From: Maribacter litoralis
Lineage (GTDB): Bacteria; Bacteroidota; Bacteroidia; Flavobacteriales; Flavobacteriaceae
Length of the DNA stretch: 64,000 nt
NCBI RefSeq assembly: GCF_003075045.1
Contig: NZ_QCZD01000002.1
Coordinates: forward strand, 1 to 64,000
Direction of reading: 5' to 3'
Shown here: positions 1 to 8,193 of the stretch, piece after piece
How positions within the stretch are numbered: position 1 is the stretch's first letter
Layout: each line of letters starts with the position of its first letter
Program-made: the position numbers and the translations under genes
Notes under the pieces: generated by a model
What the model saw: the letters and a program-made list of their open reading frames with translations, nothing else
The model's database searches: none
What the model was told of the DNA's origin: nothing

Positions 1-367
1 GACTTACATCTTCCTCTAACGGAATATCCTGCATCTGTAATGGCAATAATGCAGGTGCAGTCCCTCGATATTGACTTTCGATGGCCACTAAAATTCCATC
101 GAAAAACCCTAATACCTGCGTTGAGAATATGACCAGAATAACAATAGCAAAATTCTTTGCCAGTTCACCAGGACTCAATCCCCAAGTGTACCCGTCTTTG
201 TCCGCAATACCTTCATTGTACTTTTTAAGGATGTTGACCAGAAAGAACAGGACAGCAAGCGTTTTCATTCCGGCAATAGTATATTGCGAGAAGCTACTGT
301 TCTGAATGGTCTGAAATACCGTATCGATATATTCCAATCCAATTCCTAAAAGTATGGTTGCGGTCAT
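1..367 (-). CDS. traJ: Conjugative transfer protein TraJ, N-terminal part
   Basis: This leftward reading frame begins with ATG at 367, two bases after the stop of the upstream traI-like gene, and runs open to the window edge (about 122 residues seen). The start of the protein is hydrophobic with at least two predicted membrane stretches (around residues 25-50 and 72-95), separated by a short polar segment. TraJ of Bacteroidota conjugative transposons is a multi-pass inner-membrane component of the mating channel and follows TraI in the standard traE-F-G-I-J order, which is seen here. The call rests on that order and on the membrane profile more than on a specific motif. The C-terminal two thirds are outside the window. 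Confidence 0.7.
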   Translation of the reverse strand, partial: MTATILLGIGLEYIDTVFQTIQNSSFSQYTIAGMKTLAVLFFLVNILKKYNEGIADKDGYTWGLSPGELAKNFAIVILVIFSTQVLGFFDGILVAIESQYRGTAPALLPLQMQDIPLEEDVS

Positions 368-369
368 TT

Positions 370-951
370 TTAATATCCTGTTTCGCGGTTATTTACTTTA
401 TCCTGCATTTTTCTGAATGAAATGATATCACGATAGCGTTTCGTTTTTGTAGTGATGGTAGAAACCATTTGCTTTGATTCCAGTTCTTTTTCTTTCAAAA
501 TTGCGGCACGCTCTGCATCGCTCATTTTTAGATAGTCGCTTGATAGAACTTCATCAATAAAATCTACCGTGTCCAATGAATTTTGAACTATAGCATCAAA
601 CGATTCCATAACCCTGCTTACTTCATCTGGCTTTATATAAGGCGAGTTTAAAATGTCCTGTAAATCATTTTGCATTACCTGAATAAGGCGTTGATTGTTG
701 TCTGCAATTTCTTGAACTGCTCTAAGTTGCTGAACCACATTTGAAACCTTTTCGATGGCCTCTTTTGCATCTTTTAAGAATTTTACAGACTTAATCATTT
801 GAGCAGTCTGTTTACCCGATTCAATCAGTTGTTTTACCAAGCTGATAAAATTGGTATTGTCATAAGTGGGCATTCCTTGGGCAGTAGCGTTGCCCGACAT
901 AAATAAGGTCAATGCTACTGTCATTACTAAAATTTTGAATTTTGTCTTCAT
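370..951 (-). CDS. traI: Conjugative transfer protein TraI (DUF4141 family)
   Basis: The 193-residue protein has a clear signal peptide (Lys-rich start, hydrophobic stretch, cleavage after a GNATAQ-like site near residue 25). A long helical, Gln/Asn/Lys-rich body follows, predicted to form coiled coils. This matches the DUF4141/TraI family of Bacteroides conjugative transposons, thought to be a periplasmic component of the transfer apparatus and possibly a VirB5-like factor. It starts 4 bases after the traG stop and is followed 2 bases later by traJ, so it is certainly part of the tra operon. Its exact biochemical role is not established. Confidence 0.8.
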   Translation of the reverse strand: MKTKFKILVMTVALTLFMSGNATAQGMPTYDNTNFISLVKQLIESGKQTAQMIKSVKFLKDAKEAIEKVSNVVQQLRAVQEIADNNQRLIQVMQNDLQDILNSPYIKPDEVSRVMESFDAIVQNSLDTVDFIDEVLSSDYLKMSDAERAAILKEKELESKQMVSTITTKTKRYRDIISFRKMQDKVNNRETGY

Positions 952-955
952 AATG

Positions 956-3358
956 TTATGTTTTAGATGTGAATTGAATTATTGCTTTTTCCATATCGTG
1001 ATGCTCGTTGTAGAGCTTTATTATTTCTTCGTTTTCCTGTCCGTCGGTTAAGTAAGCCGCATAGACTTCCTTCGGAACTTCAAGACGGAAGATGTTACTT
1101 TCCCTACCGATTTTAATGAACATTTCGGTGTACTTCCGTGGCCCGGAAAGGTTGTTTTTGATGGACTTTAATTGGTTTAAATCGTGGCTTGAAAGATTAA
1201 GGCGTTTGACCAATTCGGCATAGCCTTTTTCGTTGTTAAGGCTGTAAATGACCTGTGTATTTTCAAGGATGCTTGCAGATGTTGAATTGTTGGGAAGTTG
1301 ATTGATGGATTGAAGAATGATACCAATAGCACCGTTCTGTTTACGGATGGCTTGATAATAGAATTCTACGCTTTCAAGAACGTTCTCGAACTTCAGTTGC
1401 TTGGCAAACTCGTCAAATAGGATGATACCTTTTTCAGCCCTATTTTTCCAAATGGTTCTTTGGATGGCTGACTTAATCAGCTTCAACATTACGGACAGGA
1501 TTTCCTTATTGTCTTTGACTTCATCGAGTTCAAAAACAATCAAACGTTTGTCCTCTATTTTATAGGTTTGGTCTTCACTCACTTCAAACAGAAAACTATA
1601 TAGACCATCGCCGACATATTCGGACATTACGTGCAAAAAGCTGGTAACGTTGAAGTAGTCGGGATGGATTTTTAGGGTGTCAAGAAGATCCTCTTGATTC
1701 CTTTCTATAAAATTGTAAAATCCTTCGAGCGAATGATTTTCTGAAATGCTATTGTAATAATGACGCAATATTTTTTTGACTGAAACCGACTGTGCTTTAG
1801 TAACCTTTAAATCTGAAGCGAACAGCTCAAAAAGGAAAACAGACAAATCTTCCAATCGTTCAGGTGTCAGATCATTTGTATCACTTATATAAAAAGGATT
1901 GATGCCAAGATTTTTTCCACTTTCGTACCGAAGTACCGTATATTTTTCAGGATATAGTTTGGCAAATTTAGTGTACGAGCCACCCAAGTCGATAATGACC
2001 AGACGAACACCACTTTCAAAGTATTGGCGTAAAATATTATTGGCTAAAAAGGATTTACCCTCGCCCGTTGGTGCGAAAATGGCAAAATTCCGAGCCTTGA
2101 TACGTTTTTTTCGCTCGTCCCAAACATCTTTTAGAACAGGAATATTATGCTCTCTATCATTGAAGATGATTCCGGTAGTATCAGATTTGTAATTGGTATT
2201 ATTGATGAATAGGCATAATGCGTGTTTTAAATCGGTAACATATAAATCGTTGTTCGAGAAATTGGACGAAAAACAGCAGTAACTGTTTAATATATAATTC
2301 TTGCGCTCTTCGCCTCTCGGATAGTATGGAATAATATCCAGTTCCTTAAATTCAGTTTTAATTTTTGAAGTTATTTTGTCTAGGTCTTTGGCTTCTTTAG
2401 ACCAATACACAATATTGAGATGACCACGAATAATCCGTGCATTGTCATCGGCATTGATTTGGTCAAGAATATGTTGGATTTTCCCCAAAACCACTTTGTT
2501 CTGTGAACCGAAATTGGAACTCTTGTTAAGTTCCTCGACTTTCTTGTCGAGCAGCTTGCGCCACTTTTGTTTGTCGTCGAGATATAAAATCTGATTGACA
2601 ATGTGGTTTTCGTTAAGCGTAAGCCCTAAGCCATCAATAAACCCTTGATGAAACACAAAATCGTCAGATGTGAATTTCTCATTGGTTTTGCTACTCTGTA
2701 CACTTTCGCCAAAGCACAGTTCGCTATTGATGGCAAGGGCATCAAAATGGTTTTCGCCAATATTGACGCTTTTCTTATCTAATAGAATGTCGGTATCGAA
2801 GCCTTCGTTGAAGCCATTGAAATAGCCATTTGTGAGTTTCTGAATCCCTTCCGCTTTAAGCGGAAGGAATGCCATCTTTCGGCTATTATTGATAAAGGAA
2901 ACAGAATCGCTTACAGAGTTTACAAAACTCTTAATGTTATCGTCCAGTTCCTGTACAATTCCCTTTGAAATTTTTCTAAAGGGATTGACATATTTTGAAT
3001 TGTTGAGCGCTTTGTTTTTGGTCAAGATGAAAAACAAATAGCACTTGTGCTCAATATGTCCACGACCTTTAAAATGCTCGTGCGTTGCTTTTTCTAAAAA
3101 TGTTTTATTCGGAAGCTGTTCAGAAGAATAGGATTTCTTCAGGTATATATCCTGTTTATGAACCACAGTTCCCACAGGCAGCGATTTCAAAGCCTGAAAC
3201 CAAGCACCGTGCATATCTTCAAAGTCCTTTTCGGAAAGCGAATAAATTTCAGGTAGATTCCCTGTATAGCACAAGACTACATTGCCATTATTGGCAAAGA
3301 CGATATTGTCCTGAATATCTACGATGGGCTGATATGCCGAAAGGTTAATCTTATTCAT
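956..3358 (-). CDS. traG: Conjugation system ATPase TraG (VirB4-like)
   Basis: This 800-residue cytoplasmic ATPase is the VirB4-type energiser of the type IV secretion channel (called TraG in Bacteroides conjugative transposons). A Walker A motif, PTGEGKS, lies near residue 430, and a Walker B-like motif, IILFDEF, near residue 645. The first 400 residues resemble the TraG N-terminal domain. Length is as expected for the family. The start overlaps the end of traF by 8 bases, and traI begins 4 bases after its stop, indicating translational coupling. The gene appears intact. Assignment to VirB4-type rather than VirD4-type follows from the size, the N-terminal domain and the position between traF and traI. 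Confidence 0.92.
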   Translation of the reverse strand: MNKINLSAYQPIVDIQDNIVFANNGNVVLCYTGNLPEIYSLSEKDFEDMHGAWFQALKSLPVGTVVHKQDIYLKKSYSSEQLPNKTFLEKATHEHFKGRGHIEHKCYLFFILTKNKALNNSKYVNPFRKISKGIVQELDDNIKSFVNSVSDSVSFINNSRKMAFLPLKAEGIQKLTNGYFNGFNEGFDTDILLDKKSVNIGENHFDALAINSELCFGESVQSSKTNEKFTSDDFVFHQGFIDGLGLTLNENHIVNQILYLDDKQKWRKLLDKKVEELNKSSNFGSQNKVVLGKIQHILDQINADDNARIIRGHLNIVYWSKEAKDLDKITSKIKTEFKELDIIPYYPRGEERKNYILNSYCCFSSNFSNNDLYVTDLKHALCLFINNTNYKSDTTGIIFNDREHNIPVLKDVWDERKKRIKARNFAIFAPTGEGKSFLANNILRQYFESGVRLVIIDLGGSYTKFAKLYPEKYTVLRYESGKNLGINPFYISDTNDLTPERLEDLSVFLFELFASDLKVTKAQSVSVKKILRHYYNSISENHSLEGFYNFIERNQEDLLDTLKIHPDYFNVTSFLHVMSEYVGDGLYSFLFEVSEDQTYKIEDKRLIVFELDEVKDNKEILSVMLKLIKSAIQRTIWKNRAEKGIILFDEFAKQLKFENVLESVEFYYQAIRKQNGAIGIILQSINQLPNNSTSASILENTQVIYSLNNEKGYAELVKRLNLSSHDLNQLKSIKNNLSGPRKYTEMFIKIGRESNIFRLEVPKEVYAAYLTDGQENEEIIKLYNEHHDMEKAIIQFTSKT

Positions 3359-3629
3359 AGTTAAAACCTGAATTTCTTTTGTTACTTATAATTTTTGGAA
3401 AAGCGTTGGCTGTTTGAAAAATCTGTGGGTTGTGGCTAATTCTTGTCAAAGCCACATAGAGCGCAGCGTTAAAAACGAGAATACCTATAATCATCACGAA
3501 GCTGAAAGAGAAAATTACTATGAGCAATGAGGCCAATATGGAAACTATCATTAAGGCAAACAGGGAAATGGGGAAGCCAAAAATGACTGCCCGTTTCCTA
3601 ATGTTTTTATAGACCTCGAACCGCTTCAT
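3351..3629 (-). CDS. traF: Conjugative transfer membrane protein TraF (DUF4133)
   Basis: A 92-residue protein with a short basic N-terminus followed by two closely spaced transmembrane segments (about residues 17-38 and 40-62) and a basic tail. This is the profile of DUF4133/TraF, a VirB3-like inner-membrane protein that accompanies the VirB4-like ATPase. Its start codon overlaps the traE stop by one base (TAATG), and its end overlaps traG by 8 bases. These couplings and the gene order support the call. Confidence 0.85.
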   Translation of the reverse strand: MKRFEVYKNIRKRAVIFGFPISLFALMIVSILASLLIVIFSFSFVMIIGILVFNAALYVALTRISHNPQIFQTANAFPKIISNKRNSGFNYE

Positions 3630-3916
3630 TATACAACGATTCCAATTAGGTAAGTGAAGATGCCGACTACTGCGCCAGCTATCAAAACAAATACAAGTAC
3701 TCTGGTAATACCCTTTTTTAGGTCAGCATTTTCCCCAAAGAAATGCCCTGCATTAAACAGGAAACCGATGAGGAAAATGACCCCTAATATGATTGGAAAA
3801 ATGGTTCGGATGGTGTTGGAAACATCATCGACCGAATCTTCGATTCCCCCAATTTGTGCAAAAAGTGATGTTGAGAGCAACGACAAAAAAGTTGCCAAAT
3901 AGATTGATTTTTTCAT
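3629..3916 (-). CDS. traE: Conjugative transfer membrane protein TraE (DUF4134)
   Basis: A 95-residue protein with a cleavable signal peptide (cleavage likely after LFAQ near residue 21) and two transmembrane helices (about 39-58 and 70-93). This corresponds to the DUF4134/TraE family, which resembles VirB2-type pilin subunits in size and topology. It is the first gene of the tra block seen here and is divergent from the amidase gene. The 190-base AT-rich gap between them presumably holds both promoters; I could not pick out a convincing -33/-7 pair. Confidence 0.82.
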   Translation of the reverse strand: MKKSIYLATFLSLLSTSLFAQIGGIEDSVDDVSNTIRTIFPIILGVIFLIGFLFNAGHFFGENADLKKGITRVLVFVLIAGAVVGIFTYLIGIVV

Positions 3917-4105
3917 AACGTAACAGTTTAAATTTTTGTGTTGTTTTCGTTATTGGAAATTTACATATATTTATTTACAAATACCTGATAATCAAATATT
4001 TGTGAACAAAATATTATTTGATTTTGTTTGAATTCCTTTGTTATTATTTGATATCAAATTCTATGACTTTTGGAAGTTGAATTGTTAATAACCCTAAAAT
4101 TGAAA

Positions 4106-4735
4106 ATGAAAAAAGTGCTCAAAAACGTCAGTTTTATGATTTTGCTCTTGAAAATGTGTATCATTTTTGGACAGGAAACAGCCATTCAAAAAAGAATACT
4201 AATTGACGTTGGACACGGTGGAAAAGATTCTGGTGCGATAGGTGTAAATGGCATCCTAGAAAAAGATGTTGTACTCAATATTGCAAGTGCGATTTTGAAG
4301 CTAAATAACAAGTTGGATAAGCCTTTGGATATTTATTTGACCAGGTACAGCGATACACTTATTTCACTATCAGATAGAACCAAACTTGCCAAAGCTCTAA
4401 AAGCTGATTTATTTTTGTCGTTGCATTGCAATCATTCGGATAATCCGAATGCTAGGGGTGTTGAAGTTTACGTGACAAATGCAGAATCCAAATATTCAGA
4501 TGATTCTACTTGGTTTGCTTTTCAAGTGCAAGCCGCACTTAATAAAGAATTGGGATATGAAAGTAGAGGTGTCAAGTTTGCAAATTTTCAGGTACTTCGA
4601 GAAACGGTTGATGTTTGCACTTCTGTACTTATAGAATTAGGGTTTTTGAGTAATAAAGATGAAGGCAACTATATTTCAAATTCTAACAATATCCAATTGA
4701 TTGCCACAGCCATTTTGTTATCTATACAAAACTAA
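4106..4735 (+). CDS. N-acetylmuramoyl-L-alanine amidase (AmiC/Amidase_3 family), exported
   Basis: A zinc-dependent amidase that cleaves the amide bond between muramic acid and the stem peptide. Family landmarks are visible: the IDVGHGGKDSGAIG block with the first His ligand, a following Glu (LEKDVVL), LFLSLHCNHSDN with the second His, and IELGFLSN near the C-terminus with the catalytic Glu. The upstream in-frame TTG at 4070 would add 12 residues before the signal peptide. I prefer ATG 4106, which puts a Lys-rich n-region directly before the hydrophobic core. Lying inside the ICE and divergent from tra, it may open peptidoglycan for assembly of the transfer channel. That role is inferred; the enzyme class is well supported. 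Confidence 0.88.
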   Translation: MKKVLKNVSFMILLLKMCIIFGQETAIQKRILIDVGHGGKDSGAIGVNGILEKDVVLNIASAILKLNNKLDKPLDIYLTRYSDTLISLSDRTKLAKALKADLFLSLHCNHSDNPNARGVEVYVTNAESKYSDDSTWFAFQVQAALNKELGYESRGVKFANFQVLRETVDVCTSVLIELGFLSNKDEGNYISNSNNIQLIATAILLSIQN

Positions 4736-4742
4736 TACTATT

Positions 4743-4841
4743 ATGAAAGACCTATTTTTAGAATTAACAAAGAGTTTAAAAGCGATTGTAATCCAATTTA
4801 TTTCTGAAGTGATTTTCTTATATAAGTCTTTCAGAAATTAG
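4743..4841 (+). CDS. Possible 32-residue membrane peptide
   Basis: A short frame opens with ATG seven bases after the amidase stop and codes for 32 residues. It has an amphipathic to hydrophobic centre (IVIQFISEVIFLY) flanked by Lys and Arg. No family is recognised. The closeness to the amidase suggests co-transcription, and a hydrophobic small protein beside a peptidoglycan hydrolase invites comparison with lysis accessory peptides. A random frame of this size is quite possible in AT-rich DNA, so the call is tentative. Confidence 0.25.
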   Translation: MKDLFLELTKSLKAIVIQFISEVIFLYKSFRN

Positions 4842-4912
4842 ATTATTTCCGCATAACACCCGCTATCTTATTTAAGACAACCAACTAAAAGTTAGAGCAG
4901 AATATAATTTAA

Positions 4913-4954
4913 TATTTAAGTATTTGCTTAAATAAGTAATTACTTTTACCTTTG
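4913..4954 (+). promoter_or_regulatory. Promoter and ArsR-type operator of the mercury operon
   Basis: A perfect inverted repeat has the half-sites TATTTAAG (4913-4920) and CTTAAATA (4927-4934), separated by TATTTG. The TTTG inside the spacer (4923-4926) is a good -33 element, and 20 bases further lies TACCTTTG (4947-4954), a match to the Bacteroidota -7 consensus TAnnTTTG. A repressor bound to the palindrome would cover the -33 box. The regulator gene starts 19 bases downstream, as expected for autoregulation by an ArsR/SmtB protein. A further copy of the CTTATTTAAG sequence occurs upstream at 4868-4877. Confidence 0.75.
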
Positions 4955-4972
4955 CTCGTCTAAAGCATTAAT

Positions 4973-5344
4973 ATGAAATTAGAAATATCCTGTACAAGAG
5001 CTGAGGCTGACCATAAGCAATTACTAAACTGTAGAACTACCATTGATGGTATGGCTAATGGTTTCGACAAAATATCGAAACTACTATCTATTTCAGGTAA
5101 TGAAGTGCGCTTAAAAGTTCTATTTCTTTTAAATATGGAAAAAGAATTATGCCCTTGTGATTTAGCTGATATTTTAGGTATGAGTGTTCCTGCCGTTTCT
5201 CAGCATATACGAAAAATGAAAGATGCAGGTATTATAAGCTCAAGGAGAGAAGGGCAAACCTTATACTATTCATTGAATGAGGATGAGACGGATATTCTGA
5301 ATAGTATATTTAAGTCAATCAAATTAGAAAGAAAAACAGCATAA
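4973..5344 (+). CDS. ArsR/SmtB-family metal-responsive repressor
   Basis: A 123-residue winged-helix repressor. Residues about 40-105 carry the HTH, with ELCPCDL (Cys60 and Cys62) at the alpha-3 position used by thiol-binding ArsR sensors, then the recognition helix SVPAVSQHIRKMK and the wing RREGQTLYYSL. An N-terminal extension contains two further Cys (7 and 20). It heads the operon with the MerT-MerP fusion, so mercury or a similar soft thiophilic metal is the likely inducer. It replaces the usual MerR activator. Its probable operator is the palindrome just upstream of the start codon. Confidence 0.85.
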   Translation: MKLEISCTRAEADHKQLLNCRTTIDGMANGFDKISKLLSISGNEVRLKVLFLLNMEKELCPCDLADILGMSVPAVSQHIRKMKDAGIISSRREGQTLYYSLNEDETDILNSIFKSIKLERKTA

Positions 5345-5354
5345 ATTTTTAATT

Positions 5355-5960
5355 ATGAGTACAGAAAAAACATCAAAAAATGTAGCATATACAGGTTTGT
5401 TTGCTGCAATAGCAGCGTCATCTTGTTGCATACCACCAGTTATTGCATTAATTGCTGGAATTGGAGGGAGTGCATCCGCTTTATCTTGGATGGAACCTTT
5501 TAGACCCTATTTAATTGGTGTCGCTATCATAGCAATTGGTTATGCGTGGTATGATTATTTAAAACCTAAAAAAGCAGATGATTGCTGTGAAATAGATGCA
5601 AAGCCAAAGTGGTTTCAAACTAAAGGGTTTTTAATAGGAATTACATTATTTGCGGCTATCTCAATAAGCTTTCCATACTACTCTCATATTTTTTATCCAG
5701 TTAATAAAAAAGAAGTGGTTATAGTGAATCAATCCAATATTCAAACGGTAAATTTTGATGTAAAAGGGATGACTTGTGCTTCTTGCGAACAACACATTAC
5801 GCACGCTGTTAATGAATTAGAGGGTATTGTAAATGTAAATGCTTCCTATGAAAAAGCTAACGCAAAAGTAGAATTCGATAATTCGAAAACTACTAAAGAG
5901 GATATAGAAAAAGCAATTAATTCTACAGGCTATAAAGTAACCTACAAAGAAGAAAACTAA
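5355..5960 (+). CDS. MerT-MerP-type mercury transport fusion protein
   Basis: A 201-residue membrane protein with three predicted helices (about 12-40, 52-68, 90-112) and a C-terminal heavy-metal-associated (HMA) domain. Helix 1 carries the MerT Cys pair (Ser-Cys-Cys-Ile-Pro-Pro, Cys24/25). The loop between helices 2 and 3 has a second pair (Cys77/78). The HMA domain has the GMTCASC motif (Cys141/144), as in MerP. In the known systems MerT brings Hg(II) from the periplasm into the cytoplasm for reduction. The gene lies 10 bases after the regulator and overlaps the next gene by one base. No mercuric reductase is present in the window. Confidence 0.88.
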   Translation: MSTEKTSKNVAYTGLFAAIAASSCCIPPVIALIAGIGGSASALSWMEPFRPYLIGVAIIAIGYAWYDYLKPKKADDCCEIDAKPKWFQTKGFLIGITLFAAISISFPYYSHIFYPVNKKEVVIVNQSNIQTVNFDVKGMTCASCEQHITHAVNELEGIVNVNASYEKANAKVEFDNSKTTKEDIEKAINSTGYKVTYKEEN

Positions 5961-6166
5961 TGGAAGTCCAATTAAAATCAGAAATTACCTGCCCAAACTG
6001 CGGACATAAAAAAGTAGAGGATATGCCAACAAAAGCTTGTCAGTTTTTCTACGAATGTGAGAATTGTAAAACGGTTCTAAAACCAAATGAAGGGGATTGC
6101 TGTGTTTATTGCAGTTATGGGACAGTTTCTTGTCCACCAATTCAAGAAAACAACAGTTGTTGTTAA
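5960..6166 (+). CDS. Small Cys-rich protein of the mer operon (GDCCVYCSYG type)
   Basis: A 68-residue soluble protein with 11 cysteines: an N-terminal zinc-ribbon-like CPNC, a CENC pair, the block GDCCVYCSYG, and a C-terminal Cys-Cys. I recognise it as the small conserved protein that often follows MerT-MerP in Bacteroidota mercury operons; its function has not been defined to my knowledge. Its start overlaps the merTP stop (TAATG), so the two are made together. It could receive Hg(II) from the transporter and pass it on or store it, which is inference from the Cys content and coupling. Confidence 0.75.
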   Translation: MEVQLKSEITCPNCGHKKVEDMPTKACQFFYECENCKTVLKPNEGDCCVYCSYGTVSCPPIQENNSCC

Positions 6167-6230
6167 GTAAATAGGTTTTAAATGACCATCCATTAAACAA
6201 GCGCCAATTTGAAAAATAGTATTCTAAAAT

Positions 6231-6893
6231 TTACTTCCGCTTATCCCCAGCTTTTGTATCAAAAGCAATCAAATTAAACAGTTCGCGCATTCTACTACGA
6301 ACACGGTTTCCATACCGTTCTTCCAGTTCTTCAGCATTTAGGTTTGTAGTAGCGTGGGTTTTGACTTTGTGTTTGGTCTCAAGGTAAAGTTCGTATCGGG
6401 AAAGTAATACTTCGCCCATCACATTCAAATCTTTACCATAGAATCGTCCTGCAGGTTCAATGCCTAAATCATCAAAGCAGTAGAATTTGGTGCTGCCATA
6501 ATCCTCAATGGTTTTAAAGCCTAGATGGTTAAAGCTAAAAGCAACATTCCTGCACGGAATCATTTCATAAGGTCGTTGCATTGGCACGATATATCGCAAT
6601 AGTTTCATCAAAGTGGTCTTTCCACATCCCACAGGCCCGGATAGAAGAATACCCTTGTTAGTGTCGATATCATCTTTCAGGCAATTTTCTTTGTCCTTGA
6701 TGAAATAGTGACATAGTTTGCGGATGATAACCGTGTCCTCATCATAGATTCTAAATTGTTTGCCAAAGAGCAACTTTCCCTTTGCATCCAAATAAATCAG
6801 GATTTTATCAAAATCGTATAACACGCTTTTACCATCAAACTTTCCAAGCGAATATTCCACGCCACCTTCGGTAATTTTAGAGGGGTTGTCCAT
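6231..6893 (-). CDS. IstB/DnaC-like AAA+ ATPase (helicase-loader type)
   Basis: From the ATG at 6893 the protein has 220 residues, with a Walker A GPVGCGKTT near residues 86-94 and a Walker B-like CFDDLGIE about 45 residues later. This is the AAA+ core seen in DnaC and IstB. The frame is open further upstream (to 7112), but ATG 6893 sits just inside the end of the previous gene (17-base overlap), the common arrangement for such pairs in Bacteroidota ICEs. It probably loads a helicase for element replication or processing. It converges with the mer operon. Confidence 0.82.
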   Translation of the reverse strand: MDNPSKITEGGVEYSLGKFDGKSVLYDFDKILIYLDAKGKLLFGKQFRIYDEDTVIIRKLCHYFIKDKENCLKDDIDTNKGILLSGPVGCGKTTLMKLLRYIVPMQRPYEMIPCRNVAFSFNHLGFKTIEDYGSTKFYCFDDLGIEPAGRFYGKDLNVMGEVLLSRYELYLETKHKVKTHATTNLNAEELEERYGNRVRSRMRELFNLIAFDTKAGDKRK

Positions 6894-7629
6894 AATCTTT
6901 GTTTTTAGTGGTACGCAAGTTGTCCTTAATATGGGACGGTTGCTTTGTGTTTGGTTTGTTTTCCTCATTGAATAATTCAGTTCTGTCCATCCAGTTTTTA
7001 GCCAAAGCTTGCCAATCTCGTATCGGTTTTCCGTCGCTTGTTTTCCAATCGTTCGATTCGTAGTGGTCGAAGAATTTTTTTCCTTCATCAGCATCAAAAC
7101 CTTTTTCTTCAAAAAAAATAAAAACGGCCTGCCTGCCCTTTGGTTGTTTTATATTGTTTACTTGTTTGGTATTGTTTATAGTAGATACCAATGCTTGTCC
7201 ACTCACGGGACGGTGCGAGTCCATTACTTGTCCATTTGTGGTATGGTGTTGGTACACTACTGGTTCATTTCTGGGATGGTAGTGTCCCGCAAGTTGTTCT
7301 AATATGGGACTGTACCGTCCCACATCAGGCTCATCACTTGTCCCAATTATGGCCATCTTGATTTTACTGCCTTTGTAAGGATTGTTGGAAGGGAAGTATG
7401 ATAGATAATTCCAAGAGTCCAAATCCGTAACGCATCTGTGATAGGTTGATTTAGAACCAATTTTGGCAGCCCTCATTAAATCTCTGCGGTTCACATAAAA
7501 TTCGTCCGCAAATCGGCTACTATTCCATTCTTGAAATAATGCCATATACAGGGTTATGTGCGTGGGATTGAGGCGGTCATCAAAATAGAACGTTGAAAAA
7601 GCCGCATTGAGTAGCTTTATATAGTTCAT
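6877..7629 (-). CDS. Winged-helix replication/regulatory protein of the ICE
   Basis: A 250-residue protein whose first about 100 residues look like the DnaD/primosomal-type winged helix often annotated as a transcriptional regulator in Bacteroidota conjugative elements (ITLYMALFQEWN, then MRAAKIGSKSTYHRCVTDL). A low-complexity middle follows, and the C-terminal region FFEEKGFDADEGKKFFDHYESNDWKTSDGK-like resembles a DnaD-associated domain, including the aromatic xxWxxxxG pattern and NWMDR. It is directly followed, with overlap, by the DnaC-like ATPase. The pair therefore likely acts in replication initiation of the excised element. Confidence 0.7.
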   Translation of the reverse strand: MNYIKLLNAAFSTFYFDDRLNPTHITLYMALFQEWNSSRFADEFYVNRRDLMRAAKIGSKSTYHRCVTDLDSWNYLSYFPSNNPYKGSKIKMAIIGTSDEPDVGRYSPILEQLAGHYHPRNEPVVYQHHTTNGQVMDSHRPVSGQALVSTINNTKQVNNIKQPKGRQAVFIFFEEKGFDADEGKKFFDHYESNDWKTSDGKPIRDWQALAKNWMDRTELFNEENKPNTKQPSHIKDNLRTTKNKDYGQPL

Positions 7630-7632
7630 CGC

Positions 7633-7917
7633 TTAAGAATTTATGCTGTGTTGAACGCGGTTGGCGTTCATCACATTTTGGATTTCCTCTGCATCATAGT
7701 AAATGATTCCGCCAACTTTTGTGTAGGGCAACGTACCATTGATACGCAGATTTTGAAGTGTTCCTGGACTTACTTGTAGTAAATCCATAACCTCGGAAGA
7801 TTTAAGATATTTCTTCAGTTTTCCAGTAGCTTGCTTGGAAAGAAGGTTTTTGATGTCATCGAGCAATTCCATTTTGAATTCCCGAAGGTCGTCTGTAGTA
7901 ATTATTGATGTCGGCAT
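7633..7917 (-). CDS. Excisionase-like helix-turn-helix protein (HTH_17/MerR-type)
   Basis: A 94-residue protein. Residues about 38-90 form a single winged HTH of the HTH_17 type (SSEVMDLLQVSPGTLQNLRINGTLPYTKVGGIIYYDAEEI), as in small Xis and regulatory proteins of Bacteroidota ICEs. The first 35 residues form a charged helix. It ends four bases before the winged-helix gene, so the three genes 7917-6231 form one operon. In CTnDOT such proteins direct excision or regulate transfer. Which of these applies here cannot be decided from sequence. Confidence 0.78.
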   Translation of the reverse strand: MPTSIITTDDLREFKMELLDDIKNLLSKQATGKLKKYLKSSEVMDLLQVSPGTLQNLRINGTLPYTKVGGIIYYDAEEIQNVMNANRVQHSINS

Positions 7918-7938
7918 AATAGAACGGTTTTAATAGTA

Positions 7939-8002
7939 AGAGACTATCGCATCGCTGTCAAGTAATTTGATAGCCTCTGACCTGATTTGACTTTCGTTCT
8001 AC
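7939..8002 (-). promoter_or_regulatory. Control region upstream of the excisionase-like gene
   Basis: The 275-base gap between this gene and rteC holds an imperfect 10-base inverted repeat (AGAGACTATC at 7939-7948, GATAGCCTCT at 7969-7978, one mismatch) 20-30 bases upstream of the start codon. It also holds a 15-base motif at 7983-7997 that recurs exactly, on the other strand, in front of the integrase gene (30557-30571). A -7-like CAATTTTG lies just beyond it on the minus strand. The inverted repeat and shared motif are plausible binding sites for RteC, Xis or integrase; none is proven. Confidence 0.45.
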
Positions 8003-8162
8003 AAAATTGAGATAGTTTGATGGATTTTATTCACAAGATGCGGCTACTTGGGTATTTTTTCTCTCTCATTTTCAATGTAATACAATAGAGGGTTTTGGTA
8101 CTTTCCCAAAAAATACCACATCTAAAAACCACCAAAAAAAATGATTTTTCCCTCAAAACGAG

Positions 8163-8193
8163 AAACACCCAAGTTGAAGCATCTTGGGTGTTT
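8163..8193 (-). terminator. Rho-independent-type hairpin after rteC
   Basis: A perfect 11-base stem (8163-8173 with 8183-8193) and a 9-base loop lie immediately after the rteC stop. The stronger T-rich tail is on the plus side (TTTTATTTTATG), while the minus side reads CTCGTTTT, so it may work in both directions. It separates rteC from the excisionase operon downstream. Confidence 0.7.
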
